Shown here: positions 7,146 through 10,458 of the stretch, piece by piece
Numbering within the stretch: position 1 is the stretch's first letter
Layout: every line of letters starts with the position of its first letter
Source: Larix sibirica
Lineage: Eukaryota > Streptophyta > Pinopsida > Pinales > Pinaceae
DNA length: 10,458 nt
Assembly: GCA_004151065.3 (NCBI GenBank)
Contig: NWUY0304716177.1
Coordinates: 5,176 to 15,633, forward strand
Direction: 5' to 3'
Notes under the pieces: generated by a model
Told to the model about the DNA's origin: nothing
The model's database searches: none
The model's input: the letters and a program-made list of their open reading frames with translations, nothing else
Program-made: the position numbers and the translations under genes

Positions 7146-7227
7146 ACCATTATCTTCATATCTTGAGATGGATAATAATTTTTAAACATTAAGAAGAGCA
7201 AATTAATTTATTTTATGGAAACTTTTC

Positions 7228-7475
7228 AAGAAGAAAAGAGCGTACCGAGGACAAAATGAAGGACTAAATTTATAGACATCTTCTAGATCAAAACTGTTAA
7301 GGTGTTTCTTGAATTCAAGAGATTCACACGTGGGATGAGTAATAAGGGGTGCATGGTAGGATTTTAGCTTGGCCAAAATGAATAGAATGTTTAAACTTGT
7401 GGGAGTGATGTGGGTTTTTATTGACTTAAATACGTGGGTGTGGATTCTAGAATGTGTAGCATTTGTGCTTTTTGA
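7228..7475. repeat. Block X', second copy of the diverged duplication (partner 2165-2510)
   Basis: It follows the landmarks of block X in order, including aaggtgtttctt, ttcaagag, gagtaataagg, aatgaatagaat, cttgtgggag and gtgctttttga. Its position after copy B, as block X precedes copy A, suggests that a larger segment was duplicated. The small open frame at 7369-7608 straddles X' and the next SINE and is not a gene. Confidence 0.65.
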
Positions 7476-7529
7476 TGCAGGTTTTTACTTCTATAAGTTT
7501 TTTCTTTTTAAAAAGCAATTTATTTTCAT

Positions 7530-7693
7530 TAATGATGTCGCTGGGATGGTTGATAGAAATGTTGTTATCCTCTCCACCTGGGTTCAAATCCTGCATGTGA
7601 CATGTTGAATTCATAATGAGTACACCCTTTCAATAGCAATATTGAGACTTGTTGTCTCAGATTCCTGAAGACTAAAACATGTATAAAAAAATG
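7530..7693 (+). mobile_element. tRNA-derived SINE-like element
   Basis: A-box-like TCGCTGGGATGG (7538-7549) is followed 31 bases later by GGTTCAAATCC (7581-7591), which matches the B-box consensus at 10 of 11 positions. This is exactly tRNA spacing. An A-rich tail (gtataaaaaaatg) ends it near 7693. The tRNA-like part cannot be a functional tRNA, because no paired acceptor stem closes around it in a normal length. Target-site repeats are unclear: tttcatt at 7524-7530 and tttcact at 7694-7700 are the best pair. Family unknown. Confidence 0.6.
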
Positions 7694-8087
7694 TTTCACT
7701 GATTTCATAAATAACCTTGCTCAACATCATCCCATTTTTCTTATGGGGAAGGGATGCCTACGGGGGAACCAATACTATGATGGGATTTTTTAAGCATTGC
7801 TATCTTCTAGACGACCCATTCCTTTTAGAAAATTAGGAAACTCTCCAATTCTGTTCATGGAGGTGTATGGTTATTTTAGATCTATTGTATCGTCCAACGA
7901 GATACAACTATCTACATTCTAAATCGAACAATGTCCAAATTGATAAGATCCAATAGGAAATCCCAATAATTTATGGGAAGATTTGAGGACCCGGTCGAAA
8001 ACTTCTCCTCGCAAAAATTCCTTGAGTTTGGGAGTTAGTAGAAGAGAGATATAAAGAACCTTGATTTCATATTTTTGCTTTTACTAA
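7694..8087. other. Unassigned non-coding block
   Basis: The composition is more balanced than the flanks, with motifs such as ccaacgagatacaact and gaggacccggtcgaaaac. I find no open frame longer than a few dozen codons, no tail and no terminal repeats. It has no counterpart between blocks X and A on the left, so it may be a remnant of another insertion. Confidence 0.3.
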
Positions 8088-8980
8088 GAATATTGTTGTC
8101 AAGATATCTTGTCTTGGATTAATACTAACAAGGTTGTGCTAGAAAATTTTATTTTGGTTAGAAAAATATTAGAAAATATAAGTTGAAAGCCTAGGTTTGA
8201 TTTCATTCAATTTCTATGTTTGATGTGCAATTTGAATGTGTAGTTTTTTTTCTTGCATATTCTCTGAAGTTGGTAGGCTGCACAACATAAAAAAAAAACG
8301 AAACTGAAGCAACCGTCCAACGATACATTATACAACCCAATATCTTCTCCATTTCTTTGCTTTTTTTGCGTTGTCGATTACATTTTTGCCTTAGCATTAT
8401 GAAAAATTGTCCGCGATATTGTCTTTTTCATATTTAAAATGCATATTGCGATTTGGGCATCGGCGTATCTTTCTTTAGATTACTTTTTATTAGTGTTTCA
8501 CACCCATACCATTTCTTTGCTAAACATTATCAGTGAACATTGATGTCCACACATATTATCTTGGATCAATGCTAAGAGGGTTGTGCTAGAAAATATTGTT
8601 TTGATTAGAAAATATTAGAAAACATAAGTTGAATGCCAAAGTTTGAGTTCATTCAATTTCTATGTTCAACGTGCAATTTGAATGCGTAGGTTTTATTTCT
8701 TGCATATTCTTTGAAGTAACACAACAACCAAACTAAAGCGACCATCAAATGATAATTTATACAACAAAATGTATCCTTCATTTCTCTCCCTTTTTTTTTC
8801 ATTTTCAATTACATTTTTTTCTTAACATTACGAAAGATTAGACGTAGCATTGTCTTTTGCATATCTAAAACGCATATCTCGATTTGGGAATCGATATATG
8901 GTTATATAAATTATTTTTTATTAGTGTTTCCCACCCATACTCTTTCGTTACTAAACATTATCAAACCATGACATGTCGTC
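8088..8980. repeat. Tandem duplication of about 447 bp, two diverged copies
   Basis: Copy 1 is about 8088-8535 and copy 2 about 8536-8980. Paired landmarks include ttggatYaatRctaa, ggttgtgctagaaaa, ttcattcaatttctatgtt, gtgcaatttgaatg, ttcttgcatattct, gatttggg, ttattagtgttt and ctaaacattatca (8520 and 8951). The offset falls from about 447 to 431 bases along the unit because of small indels. Neither copy carries a conserved ORF, and the 64-codon minus-strand frame at 8203-8397 is broken in copy 2. Confidence 0.88.
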
Positions 8981-8989
8981 TCTTTTTTG

Positions 8990-9720
8990 CTATTTAAGAT
9001 AACACGTTCACAATTGTTTTAATGATCATTCTCGCTTCACAAGTGATCGGTTAATTCTTGATTACTTTTATATTTTCAAGTTGTAATAAAAATTAATATA
9101 ATTTTAAGTGGATTTTAATTTTGACATAAAATTCCTTTGAATATATTCATCAACTACTCGAAAAGAACATGAAAATAAGTTCACCATTATCACTATTATT
9201 ATTATTAATATTTTTAATTAAATAGAAAATACATATATTGCCGGTATTGTTCTTAAAACCATTTGACTTTTTATAAATTATAAAAATGATGTTGCATTAA
9301 AGTTGTATATATTATTTCTAATTCTTTGTTCCTACTTAAAGCTTTCAACTCAGATCAAAAATACTACGGAGTTTGTTACACAAACAAGATTACATAATTA
9401 ATGTATATGTACACATAAATTATAAAAACCATTATTGAAATTTCCTTTTTTGATAGTATATCATCGATTTGAAAGAGGATTAACCATAGCTACGTGTAAT
9501 TCAAAAGGTGAGAGATCACGAATTGAGACGGGAGAAAGTTTTTGCTTGCATTAAAGGCATGAGTTTCAATGCATGTATAAATGATTTTACTTGTTTATGG
9601 TATCATTCAATGCCCCTCGTGATATTGATATCTTAAAGATAAATAATCAATTTTAGACATTGAGAAAAGTAAAAGTGTTTATTTTATTGGTTACCACTAT
9701 TTGATATTAAAAATGTTAAT
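8990..9720. repeat. Repeat copy C, uninterrupted member of the A/B/C family
   Basis: The order of matches to A and B is kept. Segment 9007-9050 resembles 2750-2790 and 3290-3335, 9078-9145 resembles 2815-2885, 9253-9290 is the empty retroposon site, 9420-9520 resembles 6330-6442, and 9600-9690 resembles 7150-7220. It carries neither the LINE-type element nor the SINE. No gene is visible. Confidence 0.6.
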
Positions 9721-9736
9721 TTTACCATTTAAAAAA

Positions 9737-9746
9737 GAGTGATTTA
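9737..9746. repeat. Left direct repeat flanking a SINE-like insertion
   Basis: The 10 bases gagtgattta recur without mismatch at 10014-10023 and bracket a GC-richer stretch, as a target-site duplication would. Confidence 0.5.
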
Positions 9747-10013
9747 AGAGCCTAGGGTTGGCTCAAGCAGCCTGGAGCGCGACTCAAAGTTTTTTGATAA
9801 TGTTGCTAGCTGTTTTTGATCTGGGGTTTGTCTCTATTCGATTCTATTGGGACGAGGCCCCATAACAAGGGCCGATAGTTTACTCGGTTCACCATCCATG
9901 GAATGTGGGGAATTGCTCAGGGTTTCTCATGCTTTCATACCATGCTGATTTCTAATAAGGGGAAAATGAATCTCACATTGAAACATTGAATGCGTTTTTG
10001 TTTTGATTTGTTT
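9747..10013 (+). mobile_element. Probable T-tailed SINE-like insertion
   Basis: The stretch is GC-richer than both flanks and bracketed by the perfect 10-nt repeat gagtgattta. An A-box-like TGGCTCAAGCAG (9759-9770) lies 12 bases from the left end, the usual place in a tRNA-derived SINE. The right end is T-rich (gcgtttttgttttgatttgttt split by G), as in plant SINE families with T or TTG tails. The best B-box-like match (ggtttgtctct, 9825-9835) is weak and sits 54 bases after the A box, longer than usual. A decayed fragment of another element type is the alternative. Confidence 0.45.
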
Positions 10014-10023
10014 GAGTGATTTA
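10014..10023. repeat. Right direct repeat flanking a SINE-like insertion
   Basis: This is the partner of 9737-9746, identical over gagtgattta, directly after the T-rich end of the insertion. The bases from here to about 10110 are AT-rich and featureless. Confidence 0.5.
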
Positions 10024-10111
10024 TTTAGAAATAGTGGTAAATATTATGTTAAGTTAAATTAAAAATCTTTTCTAACAACAAAATATTGTGTTTTATTGTT
10101 ATTGTGACGTT

Positions 10112-10458
10112 ATATGGTTTGACCGTGTAACGTGGTCACACCTTGATCAAGCATGGGCAGACCATGGTGAATCTTTCTTGTCCATGATTAATCAAGGTCA
10201 AATAATCTAAACCATGGTCGAACATGTTCAACATAGATAACCATGGTACAATTCGGTCAACAAATTCAACCATATCTAACTATGGTCAAACTAGCTCAAA
10301 ATGGTTGACCATGGTCATTCATGGTCAGGACGAACAACCATAGTAAACATGGTCAACCATATACATATATTGTTACACATGGATAACCATTATCAAACAA
10401 TTCTAACAATGGTCGGTTGAACAGGCTCAAAAATGGGAAAACAAGCTCAACAATATTC
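10112..10458. repeat. Degenerate decamer tandem array, unit near CATGGTCAAC, cut by the window end
   Basis: Variants of CATGGTCAAC follow one another with about 10-base periodicity. CATGG-like starts at 10152, 10162, 10182, 10212, 10241, 10310, 10319, 10349, 10379 and 10408 are mostly spaced by multiples of ten, give or take one. ACCATGGT occurs at 10161, 10211, 10240 and 10308, and TGACCATGGTCA (10306-10317) is a perfect palindrome. TTGACC or GGTCAA occurs at 10119, 10196, 10255, 10284, 10305 and 10351. A 10-base period does not keep a reading frame, so this is non-coding minisatellite DNA. It reaches the end of the window and its full length is unknown. Confidence 0.8.

Larger units (their letters stand above)
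3253..7220. repeat. Repeat copy B, split by a LINE-type insertion and a SINE
   Basis: Copy B follows copy A directly. Its parts are about 3253-3543, then 5929-6044, then 6260-6500, with a last recognisable piece at about 7150-7220 that matches 9600-9690 of copy C. The gaps are filled by the 2.4 kb retroposon, the minus-strand SINE, and an AT-rich stretch. A 22-base stretch (tgtaattcaaaag + gtgagagat) is identical between 6420-6441 in B and 9496-9517 in C. The copy holds no gene of its own. Confidence 0.6.

Noticed and set aside
7538-7591. Genuine tRNA gene
   Set aside because: A and B boxes are present, but I could not close an acceptor stem or anticodon arm, and the A-rich tail downstream fits a SINE.
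7369-7608. Plus-strand open frame of 79 codons
   Set aside because: It joins the end of repeat block X' to the tRNA-like head of a SINE; no coding unit would span that junction.
8203-8397. Minus-strand open frame of 64 codons
   Set aside because: It is not conserved in the second copy of the 447-bp tandem duplication.
10112-10458. CRISPR array
   Set aside because: The units are contiguous decamers without unique spacers, in a plant-like genome.

Overview
The window looks like nuclear DNA of a seed plant. The only clear protein gene encodes a plant-type long Alba protein with an RGG tail. The rest is AT-rich, gene-poor DNA filled with retroposons and diverged duplications. I cannot name the genus, and I see no rRNA, genuine tRNA, CRISPR or bacterial-type operon.

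Left part (1-2100): a minus-strand, single-exon Alba gene (440-1549) lies between short AT-rich repeats. Upstream of it (to its right) are a TATA-like box and two copies of a telo-box-like motif. A short stretch at 1765-1794 looks like a relic of a second Alba copy. The RGG tail is built on a GC-rich minisatellite.

Middle part (2165-7220): this is old non-coding repeat sequence. A roughly 450-500 bp sequence (copy A, about 2728-3190) is repeated directly downstream (copy B, from about 3253). Copy B was later interrupted twice. A 2.4 kb retroposon with an A-rich tail (3544-5928) is flanked by 17-nt target-site duplications. A 200-bp tRNA-derived SINE on the minus strand (6045-6244) has its own 15-nt duplications. 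Copy A and a third copy, C (about 8990-9720), both lack the large insert and act as paralogous empty sites. The large retroposon carries no recognisable reverse transcriptase, but it has a 198-codon ORF of ordinary protein composition that I cannot assign to any family.

Right part (7228-10458): a second copy of the 2165-2510 block appears at 7228-7475. It is followed by a plus-strand SINE with a near-perfect B box, an unassigned 390-bp block, a tandem duplication of about 447 bp (8088-8980), repeat copy C, and a probable T-tailed SINE-like insertion (9747-10013) flanked by a perfect 10-nt repeat. From about 10112 to the window end runs a degenerate tandem array of a decamer close to CATGGTCAAC, with several TTGACC/GGTCAA motifs.

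The genes do not form a pathway. The main story is a layered history of segmental duplication followed by LINE-type retroposition, plus one apparently intact intronless Alba gene and one unassigned ORF inside a retroposon. All alignments were made by eye, so boundaries of diverged repeats are approximate.
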